In this document: positions 38,671-47,894 of the stretch, piece after piece | Layout of the letters: every line of letters begins with the position of its first letter | How positions within the stretch are numbered: the stretch's first letter is position 1 | Source: an uncultured Subdoligranulum sp. | GTDB lineage: Bacteria; Bacillota; Clostridia; Oscillospirales; Ruminococcaceae | Assembly: GCA_900545545.1 (NCBI GenBank) | Contig: UQZO01000004.1 | Location: 1 to 64,000 of the forward strand | Reading direction: 5' to 3' | DNA length: 64,000 nucleotides | Translations under genes and position numbers: made by a program | Notes under the pieces: model-generated | The model's database searches: none | Told to the model about the DNA's origin: nothing | What the model saw: only the letters and a program-made list of their open reading frames with translations

Positions 38671-39975
38671 ATGGGAAGCAGAATCATTGCCGTAGCCCTG
38701 GCCGTCACCCTGCTGACCGGCTGCACTGCCACCAACGATGTGGAAACCTTGCTGCGTGCACCGCAGCTTTCGGGGGAGAGCGCAGCGCTGCAAAAGGCGC
38801 TGAACAGCTACCTGGGCGGCAGTGCCACGCTGAAATTCCCGGCCAGCGGCGATTTCCTTTCGCCCTTTGCCTTTGGCGACTGGGACGGCGACGGTATCCA
38901 GGAAGCCGCGGTGCTGTATACCGCCGATACCACCGGCTCCAATGTGTTTCTGGCGGTGCTGGAACCCAGCGGCGAGGACAGCTGGCATGTGAGCCAGACG
39001 GCGGAAGGCCTGGCCAGCGAAGTGGAAACTTTTTCCGCCGCCCACCTGCGGGATGCCAGCAGCCAGCAGATTCTGACCGGATACGGCAGCGCCCAGGGCG
39101 ACCGCTATCTGGTGGTATACGAATATGACGGCACGACGCTTTCCACCATCATCAGCAACCGCTACAGCGATATGGTGCTGGCGGACTTCACCGGCAAAGG
39201 GGACACCCAGGACCTGGTGCTGGCCCTGCCCACCGATACCGAGTACGGCGGTGTGACGCTGCAGCTGCTCACCAACGTGGAGGGAGAGTTCCGCTCCTAC
39301 CAGACGCTGAACCTGGGGGAAGGCTCCTACAGCGGCTGTGCGGCGCTCAGCGCCGGAAAAGGGCGGGATGACGCCATGTACCTCGTTATGGACGCCTGGT
39401 CCGGCAACAACAGTCTGGTCTCTGACATCATCCTCTATGATGGGGACACCGGCTTTTTGCAGCCCTATCATCCGCCGGGCCTCAGCGACCCGCAGCGCAG
39501 CACGCTGCGCTACCACACCGAGCTGCTCAGCCGGGATATCGACGGCAACGGCACGGTGGATATACCCGTGGAGGTGGATGACGGCGGCGAGCTGGAAACC
39601 CCCGTGGACAAGAACCTGGTGTTTCTGCTGTGGAAAGATTATGCGACCGCCGAAGGCGGGCACAGCCACTTCGGCATCTATGACAGCAAAAACAATTTTT
39701 ATATGTCGCTGCCGGAATCGATGCATGGCAGCATCCTGATCCGCAGCAATTCCGATGATACCGGCTGGGAGATCTGCAACAGCGAAGGCACTACTGTCTA
39801 CTGTGAAATGCGGGTGGTGGACCCCGCCGAGACCGCCGATGCCGACGAAATGATGGAATATGAGCGCATCGCCAACATCGGCAACCAGCAGCTGCAGGCG
39901 CGCATTGTAACGCCCTATTACGGATTGAGTATCGACACCATCACCAGCAGCACCGTGCTGCTGGGCCTGGAATAA
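38671..39975 (+). CDS. Lipoprotein with FG-GAP-like calcium-binding repeats
   Basis: 434 residues. The signal peptide ends in a lipobox LLTGC (Cys18), so the mature protein is tethered outside the membrane. Three FG-GAP/VCBS-like repeats are visible: FAFGDWDGDGIQEAAVLY, MVLADFTGKGDTQDLVLAL and LSRDIDGNGTVDIPVEV, with EF-hand-like DxDGDG loops that bind Ca in related beta-propellers. The C-terminal 120 residues match nothing I know. ATG 38671 follows GGGGGTG. A response regulator and kinase follow at 16 bp spacing in one operon, so the lipoprotein may sense or modify the kinase input. Similar operons occur in clostridia. Confidence 0.82.
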   Translation: MGSRIIAVALAVTLLTGCTATNDVETLLRAPQLSGESAALQKALNSYLGGSATLKFPASGDFLSPFAFGDWDGDGIQEAAVLYTADTTGSNVFLAVLEPSGEDSWHVSQTAEGLASEVETFSAAHLRDASSQQILTGYGSAQGDRYLVVYEYDGTTLSTIISNRYSDMVLADFTGKGDTQDLVLALPTDTEYGGVTLQLLTNVEGEFRSYQTLNLGEGSYSGCAALSAGKGRDDAMYLVMDAWSGNNSLVSDIILYDGDTGFLQPYHPPGLSDPQRSTLRYHTELLSRDIDGNGTVDIPVEVDDGGELETPVDKNLVFLLWKDYATAEGGHSHFGIYDSKNNFYMSLPESMHGSILIRSNSDDTGWEICNSEGTTVYCEMRVVDPAETADADEMMEYERIANIGNQQLQARIVTPYYGLSIDTITSSTVLLGLE

Positions 39976-39991
39976 GGAAAAGGAGCGCAGT

Positions 39992-40690
39992 ATGAAACGA
40001 GTTTTGGTCGTGGAAGACGAAGCCAGCATCCGGGAGATGGTGGCGCTGAACCTGAAAATGGCAGGCTGGGAAGTGCTGGAAGCGCCCAGTGCCGAGCGGG
40101 CGCTGGAACTGATGCATCAGAGCGAGCCCTGCGATGCGGCGTTGTTGGACATCATGCTGCCCGGCATGGATGGCCTGAGCCTCTGCGAGACCATCCGCCG
40201 GGACGACAGCGATATCGGTATCATCATCGTGTCGGCCAAAGGCCAGGAAAGTGACAAGATCCGCGGCCTTTCCATCGGCGCCGACGACTATATCACCAAG
40301 CCGTTCTCGGTGTCTGAACTGGTGGCCCGCCTGGAAGCGCTGACCCGCCGTGTGAAGCGCGGCAGCACTACCAAGGCTGCCGAAGAGCCGGAACAGCTGG
40401 TCAGCGGCCCCTTTGTGCTGGACGAAAAGAGCCGGGTGCTCTACAAAGCCGGCAAGCCCATCGACCTCACCCAGGTGGAGTTCCAGATCATGGAGCTGTT
40501 CTTCCGCAATCCGGCCACAGCGCTGGTGCGGGAAAAAATCCTGGAGGGCGTCTGGGGCAAAAACTACTTCGGTGATGTGAAGATCGTGGATGTGAACATC
40601 CGCCGCCTGCGGATGAAGATCGAAGATGAACCCAGCAACCCGCAGCATATCCTGACGGTCTGGGGATACGGCTACCGCTGGAACGCCTGA
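39992..40690 (+). CDS. Response regulator, OmpR/PhoB family
   Basis: 232 residues. Receiver domain: VVEDE acidic pocket, phospho-acceptor Asp53 (LLDIMLPGMDG), VSAKG and ITKPF. The DNA-binding winged helix runs from about 130, ends in VWGYGYRW and includes VDVNIRRLRMKIE as recognition region. ATG 39992 follows AAAAGGAG. It is followed by its probable partner kinase 50 bp downstream and preceded by a lipoprotein gene on the same transcript. Its targets are unknown. Confidence 0.95.
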   Translation: MKRVLVVEDEASIREMVALNLKMAGWEVLEAPSAERALELMHQSEPCDAALLDIMLPGMDGLSLCETIRRDDSDIGIIIVSAKGQESDKIRGLSIGADDYITKPFSVSELVARLEALTRRVKRGSTTKAAEEPEQLVSGPFVLDEKSRVLYKAGKPIDLTQVEFQIMELFFRNPATALVREKILEGVWGKNYFGDVKIVDVNIRRLRMKIEDEPSNPQHILTVWGYGYRWNA

Positions 40691-40740
40691 CGGCAGCCGC
40701 AGGATCGGGCACACCGGTGCCGGAAAGGGGGAAAACTGCG

Positions 40741-42189
40741 ATGGCCAAAACAAGCATCATCCAGCGCTGGATCAAGGGCAGCCTGCTCATCATGGTGCTG
40801 GTGCTGGTGGCAGCCGAAGCAATTTTCCTCTACAACAGTTACAGGGAGCTGTACGGCGGCGTACAGCACGCCATCGAAAACCGCTTTTCCACCATTGCGG
40901 GCCGCCTGCAGGCCACCGGCACGGCCGGAGACAGTATGGAAACCTCCGAGAGCCGCGCCCAGGCCCTGCGCCGCACGGTGGAACAGTTCGATGAAAAGGA
41001 CAAGTTTGAGTTTATGCTGCTGGATGCCCAGGGCGTGATCCTGGCAACCAGCAGCGGTACCATGACCCAGGACCTGACCAACGGGGCGGATTTCGTCCAG
41101 GCGCTCAGTTCCGCCAGCGGCGTCGGCCGTGCGATTTTTACCACGCCCCAGGGCGAGCGGGTCATGGCGGTCACCTCGTTGGTGCCTTACACGGCGGGCA
41201 ACATTGCGGCCATGCGCATGGTCACCAGCCTGACGCTGGTGGACCGCCAGTGGAGCCAGTATGTGGCGGTTTCGGCGGGTATCGGCGTGCTGGCCTTTCT
41301 GCTCATGTTGTGGAGCGGCCTGTTTTTTGTGCGCTCCATCGTGCGCCCCCTGGGGGAGGTGGAGGCCACGGCCACCCGCATTGCCCGCGGCGACCTGAAA
41401 GCCCGCCTGCCCGATACCAAATACAATGACGAGATCGGCCGTCTGTGCAGCACCATCAACCAGATGGCCGAGGACCTGGCCGAAACCGACCGGCTGAAAA
41501 ACGAGTTTATTTCCTCGGTCAGCCATGAACTGCGCACCCCCCTGACCTCCATCAAAGGCTGGGTGGAAACGATCAAGAACATCGACGATCCCACCAATGA
41601 GAACTATCGCCGGGGCCTTGCCATCATCGGCACCGAGACCGATCGCCTGTATACCATGGTGGAGGAACTGCTGGATTTTTCCCGCCTGCAAAACGGCATC
41701 AAGCTCAACTGCGAGGTGCTGGACCTGGTGGCCGAAGCCACCGATGCGGCGCTTTTTGTGGAAGCACGCATCCAGCAGGAGGGACTGCATTTTGTCTACG
41801 AGGAACCGCCCGATCCCTATCCGGTCTGGGCGGACCCCGCCCGTCTGCGGCAGGTATTTGTCAATGTATTTGACAACGCCATCAAATACTCCGACCCCGG
41901 CGGGACCATCTTTTTCACGCTGACCCGCACGCCGGTCACCGTCACTGCCGCGATACGCGACCAGGGGCGCGGCATTGCGCCCGATGATCTGGATAAGGTC
42001 AAGCAGAAGTTCTTCAAGGCCCAAAATTCGGTGCGCGGTTCGGGCATCGGTCTGGCCGTGGTGGATGAGATCGTCAAGGCCCTGGGCGGCAAGGTGGACA
42101 TCGAATCGGCGCTGGGGCAGGGGACCACAGTCAGCATCACGCTGCCGGTCTACCATCCCGGCCAGGAACATCTGCACGAAAAAATCTGA
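40741..42189 (+). CDS. Sensor histidine kinase, HAMP-HisKA-HATPase
   Basis: 482 residues. Membrane helix 1 (about 10-32), an extracytoplasmic domain of about 140 residues, helix 2 (about 176-198), HAMP (about 199-250) and HisKA with SSVSHELRTPLTSIKGW (His262). The HATPase has NVFDNAIKYS (N-box), IRDQGRGI (G1) and GSGIGLAVVDEIVKALGG (G2). It resembles PhoR/WalK-type kinases and should act on the neighbouring regulator. ATG 40741 is chosen; the upstream GTG 40717 overlaps the GGAAAGGGGG ribosome site. The role of the external sensor is unknown. Confidence 0.94.
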   Translation: MAKTSIIQRWIKGSLLIMVLVLVAAEAIFLYNSYRELYGGVQHAIENRFSTIAGRLQATGTAGDSMETSESRAQALRRTVEQFDEKDKFEFMLLDAQGVILATSSGTMTQDLTNGADFVQALSSASGVGRAIFTTPQGERVMAVTSLVPYTAGNIAAMRMVTSLTLVDRQWSQYVAVSAGIGVLAFLLMLWSGLFFVRSIVRPLGEVEATATRIARGDLKARLPDTKYNDEIGRLCSTINQMAEDLAETDRLKNEFISSVSHELRTPLTSIKGWVETIKNIDDPTNENYRRGLAIIGTETDRLYTMVEELLDFSRLQNGIKLNCEVLDLVAEATDAALFVEARIQQEGLHFVYEEPPDPYPVWADPARLRQVFVNVFDNAIKYSDPGGTIFFTLTRTPVTVTAAIRDQGRGIAPDDLDKVKQKFFKAQNSVRGSGIGLAVVDEIVKALGGKVDIESALGQGTTVSITLPVYHPGQEHLHEKI

Positions 42190-42222
42190 TCAATCTGTTT
42201 TACTGCAAAGGAGATCTATCCC

Positions 42223-43149
42223 ATGTCCAAGGAATTCCGCACCTCCGTCGGCGGTCAGGCCCTGATGGAAGGGATCATGATGCGCGGCCCGGAAAAAATC
42301 TGCTGCGCGGTGCGCCGTCCCGACGGCACCATCGACCTGAGCTACGATACGGTGCGTACCCATTGGTACAATAAGGTGCCGCTGGTGCGCGGCGTCTGCA
42401 ATATGGCGGAAAACCTCTACAAAGGCTATCAATACCTGATGCATGCCGCCGACATCGCCATGGAAGGGGAGGCGGAGCCCGCCGAGTCCAAGCTGGACAA
42501 ATGGCTGGAAAAACACATGAGCCCTGCCTTCCAGAATGTGCTGATGGGTTTTGCGGCCTTTGCCGGTGTGGCACTGGCGCTGTTTCTGTTTACCTTTTTG
42601 CCTACCTTCCTCACCGGCCAAATCGCGCGGTTCATCCCCATGGGGCGCTGGCCGCGGGTCATTCTGGAAGGTGTGCTCAAGATGGTGATTTTCCTGGGGT
42701 ACATGTTCCTCTGCACCCGCTACAAGGAATTGCACCGTGTGTTTGAGTACCACGGCGCCGAACATAAAACCATCGCCTGCTATGAGGCCGGCCTGCCGCT
42801 GACGGTGGAAAACATCCGCAAGCAGAGCCGCTTCCATCCGCGCTGCGGTACCAGTTTCATGATTCTGGTCATTATCATCAGCATTTTCCTGTACGCGGTA
42901 CTGCCCTGGACCAGCACCGGTCTGCGCGTCGTCTATAAGCTGTGCATGTTCCCGCTGCTGGTGGGCATCTCCTACGAGGTCCTCAAGTGGGCGGGCCGGT
43001 CCGACAGTGTGTTTTCTCATATCATCTCGCAGCCGGGGCTCTGGATGCAGCGGCTGACGACCTTTGAACCCGATGATTCCATGATCGAGGTCGCCATCGC
43101 CGCCGTCACCCCGGTTCTGCCCGAAAACCGGGAGGATGGTCGCTGGTGA
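42223..43149 (+). CDS. DUF1385 (YqhQ-like) membrane protein
   Basis: 308 residues. GGQALMEGIMMRGPE near the N terminus and VFEYHGAEHKTIACYE are family hallmarks, with FHPRCGTSFMILVI following. Four or five membrane helices occupy about 105-270. YqhQ-like proteins lie beside prmC in many Firmicutes, as here; their biochemical function is unknown. ATG 42223 follows AAGGAG. The prmC start overlaps its stop. Confidence 0.9.
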   Translation: MSKEFRTSVGGQALMEGIMMRGPEKICCAVRRPDGTIDLSYDTVRTHWYNKVPLVRGVCNMAENLYKGYQYLMHAADIAMEGEAEPAESKLDKWLEKHMSPAFQNVLMGFAAFAGVALALFLFTFLPTFLTGQIARFIPMGRWPRVILEGVLKMVIFLGYMFLCTRYKELHRVFEYHGAEHKTIACYEAGLPLTVENIRKQSRFHPRCGTSFMILVIIISIFLYAVLPWTSTGLRVVYKLCMFPLLVGISYEVLKWAGRSDSVFSHIISQPGLWMQRLTTFEPDDSMIEVAIAAVTPVLPENREDGRW

Positions 43150-43976
43150 ACGCTGCATTTCAGGCCCTGTGTGCCCGGCTGCAGGCGGCAGGCGTGCCGG
43201 ATGCCCGGTTTGATGCCGCCCAGCTCTACCGTTTTGTCACCGGGCGGGACCCTCGCCTGGACAAGGGCCCTACCGAGGCCGAGGCGGCCCGCCTGGATGT
43301 GCTGGCGGAACGGCGTGCCCAGCGGGAGCCGCTGCAATATCTGCTGGGCGAGTGGGATTTTCTGGATTTCACCCTCAAGGTCGGGCCGGGGGTACTCTGT
43401 CCCCGCGCCGACAGTGAGGTGGTCTGCGAAACTGCCGTGGAATTGCTGCGGGAGGTACAGAACCCGGTGGTGCTGGACCTCTGCGCCGGTACCGGCTGTT
43501 TGGGGCTTGGCATCGCCCGGGCGTATCCCCAGGCGCAGGTCACCTGTGTGGAAAAAAGTGACGCCGCCTGGCGCTACCTGACGGCCAACACCACGGGTAC
43601 TGCGGTGCAAACGATGCAGGCCGATGTGTTCCGGCTGTTCCGGGCGCTGACGCCGGACAGCGTGGATCTGATCATCTCCAACCCGCCTTACCTCACCGCG
43701 GAGGAAATGGCCGCACGGATGCCCGAGACCGCACACGAACCCGCGATGGCGCTGGACGGCGGCACCGACGGCCTGGACTTTTACCGGCTGCTGTGTGCCC
43801 GCTACGGCACAGCACTGCGCCCCGGGGGCTGGCTTGTACTGGAAATCGGCTGTGCCCAGGCCTCCGATGTGCTGGCCTTGGGGCGGCAGTACGGCTGGCA
43901 GAACGGGGCCTGCCGCAAGGATTACGGCGGCAATGACCGGGTCATTGTTCTGCAAAAACCGCAAAAAAGCGGTTGA
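43146..43976 (+). CDS. prmC: Peptide chain release factor N5-glutamine methyltransferase
   Basis: 276 residues; methylates the GGQ glutamine of release factors. The N-terminal helical domain recognises the factor. The SAM-binding motif is VVLDLCAGTGCLGLGIA, and SNPPYLTAEEM contains the catalytic NPPY. The start is GTG 43146, overlapping the DUF1385 stop (GTGA), with GGAGG upstream. prfA is not adjacent. No terminator is obvious before the recA promoter. Confidence 0.93.
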   Translation: MNAAFQALCARLQAAGVPDARFDAAQLYRFVTGRDPRLDKGPTEAEAARLDVLAERRAQREPLQYLLGEWDFLDFTLKVGPGVLCPRADSEVVCETAVELLREVQNPVVLDLCAGTGCLGLGIARAYPQAQVTCVEKSDAAWRYLTANTTGTAVQTMQADVFRLFRALTPDSVDLIISNPPYLTAEEMAARMPETAHEPAMALDGGTDGLDFYRLLCARYGTALRPGGWLVLEIGCAQASDVLALGRQYGWQNGACRKDYGGNDRVIVLQKPQKSG

Positions 43977-44003
43977 AAGTCCTTTCTATAGGACAATAAA
44001 CGC

Positions 44004-44018
44004 ACAACATATGGTTGT
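44004..44018. promoter_or_regulatory. Inverted repeat over the recA -35 box, possible SOS operator
   Basis: ACAAC-ATATG-GTTGT (44004-44018) is a perfect 5-bp dyad covering the start of the recA -35 box. It is similar in core to Firmicute LexA sites (GAAC-N4-GTTC), but spacing and outer bases differ, so LexA control is only a possibility. Confidence 0.35.
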
Positions 44019-44043
44019 ATTTTCTTCGGGAATCGTATATAAT
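44015..44043 (+). promoter_or_regulatory. recA promoter
   Basis: TTGTAT (44015-44020), a 17-bp spacer and TATAAT (44038-44043). Leader about 48 nt. Confidence 0.8.
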
Positions 44044-44097
44044 AGACCCAAACGCAAAGGATAAGAGCGATTGTAACAGATAAAGGAGAAACGCAAG

Positions 44098-45276
44098 ATG
44101 GCAGCTAAAAAAGATACAACCCCCAAGAGCACGGGACCGGCAACCGATAAGAAGGCCGCGCTGGAAACCGCTCTGGCTCAGATCGAAAAGCAGTTTGGCA
44201 AGGGCGCCGTTATGAAGCTGGGCGCCAACGTCACCATGCAGGTGGATGCAATCCCCACCGGCAGCCTGGGCCTGGACCTGGCGCTGGGCATTGGCGGTTT
44301 GCCCCGCGGCCGTATCGTTGAGGTGTATGGTCCCGAGTCTTCCGGTAAGACCACGCTGGCCCTGCAGGTGCTGGCCGAAGCCCAGAAGATGGGCGGCGAA
44401 GTGGCCTTTATCGACGTCGAGCATGCCCTGGACCCTGCCTATGCCAGCGCCTTGGGCGTGGATATCGACAGCCTGCTGGTCAGCCAGCCCGATACCGGCG
44501 AGCAGGCCATGGAAATCTGCGAAGCGCTGGTGCGCTCCGGTGCCATCGACGCCATTGTTGTGGACTCGGTGGCGGCCATGGTGCCCCGTGCCGAGATCGA
44601 GGGCGAGATGGGCGACAGCCACGTGGGCTTGCAGGCCCGCCTGATGAGCCAGGCCCTGCGCAAACTGACCGGCGTTATCGGCAAAACCAATACCGTCTGT
44701 ATCTTCATCAACCAGCTGCGTGAAAAGGTGGGTATTGTGTACGGCAACCCCGAAGTTACCACCGGTGGCCGTGCCCTGAAATACTACTCCAGCGTGCGGA
44801 TCGACGTGCGCCGCATCGAAGGCCTGAAGGATTCCACCGGCGCCTTCATCGGCAACCGTACCCGTGCCAAGATCGTCAAGAACAAGGTGGCACCGCCTTT
44901 CCGCGAGGCGGAGTTCGACATCATGTTCGGCGAAGGTATCTCCAAGATCGGCGAAATTCTGGACCTGGGCGTCAAGCTGGGCATCGTGCAGAAGAGCGGT
45001 GCCTGGTTCAACTACGGCGAAATGCGCCTGGGTCAGGGCCGTGACAATGCCAAGCAGTTCCTGAAAGATCACCCCGAAGTGTCCGACGAGATCGAAAAGA
45101 TCGTTCGCGCCAACGCCGACCGCCTGCTGGCCGCCGGCAAGAAGGGCACCGTAAAGCCGCTGGACCCCAGTGAGATCGTCAAGCCGGTGGAACCCGGCGA
45201 AGCCCCGGCCGCTGCGGCCCCCGCTGCCAAGACCACCGGCAGCGAGGTGGATCTGGACATCATGGTTGACGAATAA
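44098..45276 (+). CDS. recA: RecA recombinase
   Basis: 392 residues; DNA-dependent ATPase for strand exchange and SOS induction. Walker A GPESSGKTT (78-86), Walker B region DAIVVDSVAAMVP, and loop L2 region TTGGRALKYYSSVRIDVRRIE are all present. The N terminus (1-20) is a short Lys/Thr-rich extension and the C terminus a Pro/Ala-rich acidic tail ending DLDIMVDE. ATG 44098 follows AAAGGAG. recX starts at its last base. Confidence 0.98.
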   Translation: MAAKKDTTPKSTGPATDKKAALETALAQIEKQFGKGAVMKLGANVTMQVDAIPTGSLGLDLALGIGGLPRGRIVEVYGPESSGKTTLALQVLAEAQKMGGEVAFIDVEHALDPAYASALGVDIDSLLVSQPDTGEQAMEICEALVRSGAIDAIVVDSVAAMVPRAEIEGEMGDSHVGLQARLMSQALRKLTGVIGKTNTVCIFINQLREKVGIVYGNPEVTTGGRALKYYSSVRIDVRRIEGLKDSTGAFIGNRTRAKIVKNKVAPPFREAEFDIMFGEGISKIGEILDLGVKLGIVQKSGAWFNYGEMRLGQGRDNAKQFLKDHPEVSDEIEKIVRANADRLLAAGKKGTVKPLDPSEIVKPVEPGEAPAAAAPAAKTTGSEVDLDIMVDE

Positions 45277-45896
45277 TGCCGCGTTTGACCCAGATCAAGG
45301 AAACCAAAAAAGGCCGCCTGGCCCTGTTCCTGGACGGGGAATTTGTCTTTTCCCTGGACGAGGAAACCTTCGCGCGGGCCAACCTGCACGAAGGGGATGA
45401 ACTGGAGTCCTGGCAGGTGGAAGATCTGCGCAAACAGAGCGACACCCGCCGTGCGCTGGACAAGGCGATGGATTATCTGTCGCTGCGGGATCATGCGTCG
45501 GGGGAGCTCTACCAGAAACTCTGCCGCAAATTCGATGCCCCCAGTGCCGCCTATGCGGTGGCACGGGCGGGGGAGCTGGGCCTGCTGGACGATGCGGGCT
45601 TTGCCCGCCGCCGTGCTGCCGAGTTGCTGCGCAAACGCAAATCCCGGCGGGAAATTCTCACCGACCTTGCCGCCAAAGGCATCGACCGCGATACCGCCGC
45701 CGAAGCGGTGGAAGCGTTGTATGAATGCGACGAGGAGGGCGAGGACCCCGAGCTGGCGACCGCCCGCGCATTGGTACAACGCCACTATGCCGCCAAACTG
45801 GCCGCCGGAAAACGGGACCAGGTAGCGGCGGCCCTGGCCCGGCGCGGCTTTTCCCATGCCATCATCCGCGAAGCCCTTGCGGAGGATGACGACTGA
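45276..45896 (+). CDS. recX: Regulatory protein RecX
   Basis: 206 residues, all-helical. It has three RecX repeats, with RALDKAMDYLSLRDHASGEL, LDDAGFARRRAAELLRKRKSR and the final VAAALARRGFSHAIIREAL. RecX binds the RecA filament and limits its activity. Start ATG overlaps the recA stop by one base (TAATG), so expression is coupled. A short hairpin without a proper T run follows before rimO. Confidence 0.93.
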   Translation: MPRLTQIKETKKGRLALFLDGEFVFSLDEETFARANLHEGDELESWQVEDLRKQSDTRRALDKAMDYLSLRDHASGELYQKLCRKFDAPSAAYAVARAGELGLLDDAGFARRRAAELLRKRKSRREILTDLAAKGIDRDTAAEAVEALYECDEEGEDPELATARALVQRHYAAKLAAGKRDQVAAALARRGFSHAIIREALAEDDD

Positions 45897-45956
45897 CCCG
45901 AACCGCTGCACCTGCCACCCGGCAGATGCCTGAATTTTTACCATAAGGACGTACCT

Positions 45957-47297
45957 ATGAATATTGCCATCATTTCCCTCGGCTGCCCGAAAAACCAGGT
46001 GGATGCCGACGTTTTCTGCCATGCGCTGATCAAGGAAGGCCACACCACGGTGGCCGACCCCGCCGAAGCGGACGTCATCATCATCAACACCTGCGGCTTT
46101 ATCGAGTCCGCCAAGGCCGAGGCCATCGAGAATATCCTCATGGCCTGCCAGTACAAGCAGCAGAACCCCGACCTCAAGGTCATCGTGACCGGCTGCCTGG
46201 CCGAGCGCTACAAACAGCAGATCGTGCAGGAAATCCCTGAGGTGGATGCCGTGGTGGGCATTGGTTCCAATGCGGCACTGCCTGCCATTGTGGACCGCGT
46301 CTGCACGGCCGGGGCAGGGCAGGTAGAAAGCTACGGCCCCAAAAGCGATATGCCCCTGGGCGGTGCCCGCGTGATCTCCACGCCCCGCCACTACGCCTAC
46401 CTGAAAATCGCCGAGGGCTGCAACAATTGCTGCCACTACTGCGCCATTCCCCTTATCCGCGGCCCGCTGCGCAGCCGTCCGCTGGAGGATTGCGTAGCCG
46501 AAGCACGCTGGCTGGCAGGGGAGGGCGTCCGGGAACTGATCCTTGTGGCCCAGGACCCCACCGCCTACGGCGAGGACTGGGGCAAACCCGGCGCCGTTTG
46601 CGAGCTGCTGGGCCGCCTCCAGGAGATTGACGGCATCCGCTGGATCCGGATTTTGTACGCTTACCCCGAGCGCATCAGCGACGAATTTATCGCCGCCATG
46701 GTGCGCAACACCAAGGTGGTGCCGTATCTGGATCTGCCCATCCAGCACTGTGATGATGCGGTGCTCAAAGCCATGAACCGCCGCGGCGGCCGTGCCGAGA
46801 TCGAGGATGCCATCGCCCGGCTGCGGGCCGCCATTCCCGGCATCACGCTGCGCACCACGCTGATTGCGGGCTTCCCCGGCGAGACCGAGGAACAGTACGC
46901 CGAACTGTGCGACTTCGTCAAGACCATGCGGTTTGACCGGTTGGGCTGCTTTGCCTACTCCGCCGAGGAAAACACCGTGGCCGCTAAGATGGAAGGGCAG
47001 CTGGACGAGGAAACCAAACAGCGCCGCGCCGATCATATCATGGAACTGCAGGCGGAAGTAAGTGCCGACCGGGAAAAGGAAAAGGTGGGCCAGACGCTGG
47101 AATGCATCTGCGACGGCGTGGATGATGAGACCGGCATGTATCTGCTGCGTTCCAAGGCTGATTGCCCCGAGATCGACGGCAACGTGCTGACCCCCGCCGA
47201 TACCCCGCTGGAGACCGGCGCCTTCTACAACGTGACCATCACCGACGCCGACACCTATGACCTCTACGGCTATGCGGAAGAAAAACTGGAGGACTGA
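45957..47297 (+). CDS. rimO: Ribosomal protein S12 methylthiotransferase
   Basis: 446 residues. A radical-SAM enzyme that methylthiolates Asp88 of S12. The N-terminal UPF0004 domain has the first cluster cysteines (LGCPKNQVD, TCGFI, GCLAERY); the radical-SAM motif is CNNCCHYC (CX3CX2C); the C-terminal TRAM domain is from about 375. The LGCPKN start distinguishes RimO from MiaB. ATG 45957 follows AAGGACG. pgsA follows after 3 bp. Confidence 0.95.
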   Translation: MNIAIISLGCPKNQVDADVFCHALIKEGHTTVADPAEADVIIINTCGFIESAKAEAIENILMACQYKQQNPDLKVIVTGCLAERYKQQIVQEIPEVDAVVGIGSNAALPAIVDRVCTAGAGQVESYGPKSDMPLGGARVISTPRHYAYLKIAEGCNNCCHYCAIPLIRGPLRSRPLEDCVAEARWLAGEGVRELILVAQDPTAYGEDWGKPGAVCELLGRLQEIDGIRWIRILYAYPERISDEFIAAMVRNTKVVPYLDLPIQHCDDAVLKAMNRRGGRAEIEDAIARLRAAIPGITLRTTLIAGFPGETEEQYAELCDFVKTMRFDRLGCFAYSAEENTVAAKMEGQLDEETKQRRADHIMELQAEVSADREKEKVGQTLECICDGVDDETGMYLLRSKADCPEIDGNVLTPADTPLETGAFYNVTITDADTYDLYGYAEEKLED

Positions 47298-47300
47298 ACC

Positions 47301-47876
47301 ATGAATCTGCCCAATAAACTGACGATGCTGCGTGTGATCCTGGTGCCTGTGTTTATGGTGTTTGCTGCATTCAGCAAGTATGGCACAGCGGAATACAACA
47401 GCACCTTCATGCTGGTGGCAGGCATTATCTTTGCCGTGGCCAGCATTACCGACTTTCTGGACGGTTACATTGCCCGTAAAAATAATCTGGTCACCGACTT
47501 CGGCAAGTTCATGGACCCCCTGGCTGACAAATGCCTGACCACGGCTGCGTTCATTTACATGGTGGCCGACGGCATCTGCTCGCCGGTGGTGCTGGCCATT
47601 ATCCTGTTCCGGGAATTCGCCGTGGCCGGTGTGCGGATGATCGCTGCCGAGTCCGGCACTGTGATTGCCGCCAATATGTGGGGCAAGGTCAAAACTGTGC
47701 TCCAGATGCTGACCATCCTGTTCTACTACTTTGCCGCAGCCCTGGGCAACCCCACCGACGTGATGGGCGTGGCCATCATCACCCAGGTACTGTGCTGGCT
47801 GGTGGCGGCCGCTACGGTGCTCTCCGGCGGCATCTACCTGTGGCAGAATCGTTCCTGCTTCATGCAGGCAAAATAA
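47301..47876 (+). CDS. pgsA: CDP-diacylglycerol-glycerol-3-phosphate 3-phosphatidyltransferase
   Basis: 191 residues with about five membrane helices. NLPNKLTMLRVILVPVFM at the start is typical, and DFLDGYIARKNNLVTDFGKF plus MDPLADK gives the full CDP-alcohol phosphotransferase motif with its Asp and Arg/Lys residues. It makes phosphatidylglycerol phosphate, needed for membrane lipids. It is directly after rimO, a common Firmicute arrangement together with recA. Confidence 0.94.
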   Translation: MNLPNKLTMLRVILVPVFMVFAAFSKYGTAEYNSTFMLVAGIIFAVASITDFLDGYIARKNNLVTDFGKFMDPLADKCLTTAAFIYMVADGICSPVVLAIILFREFAVAGVRMIAAESGTVIAANMWGKVKTVLQMLTILFYYFAAALGNPTDVMGVAIITQVLCWLVAAATVLSGGIYLWQNRSCFMQAK

Positions 47877-47894
47877 TAACGGGGGACTACTGCT

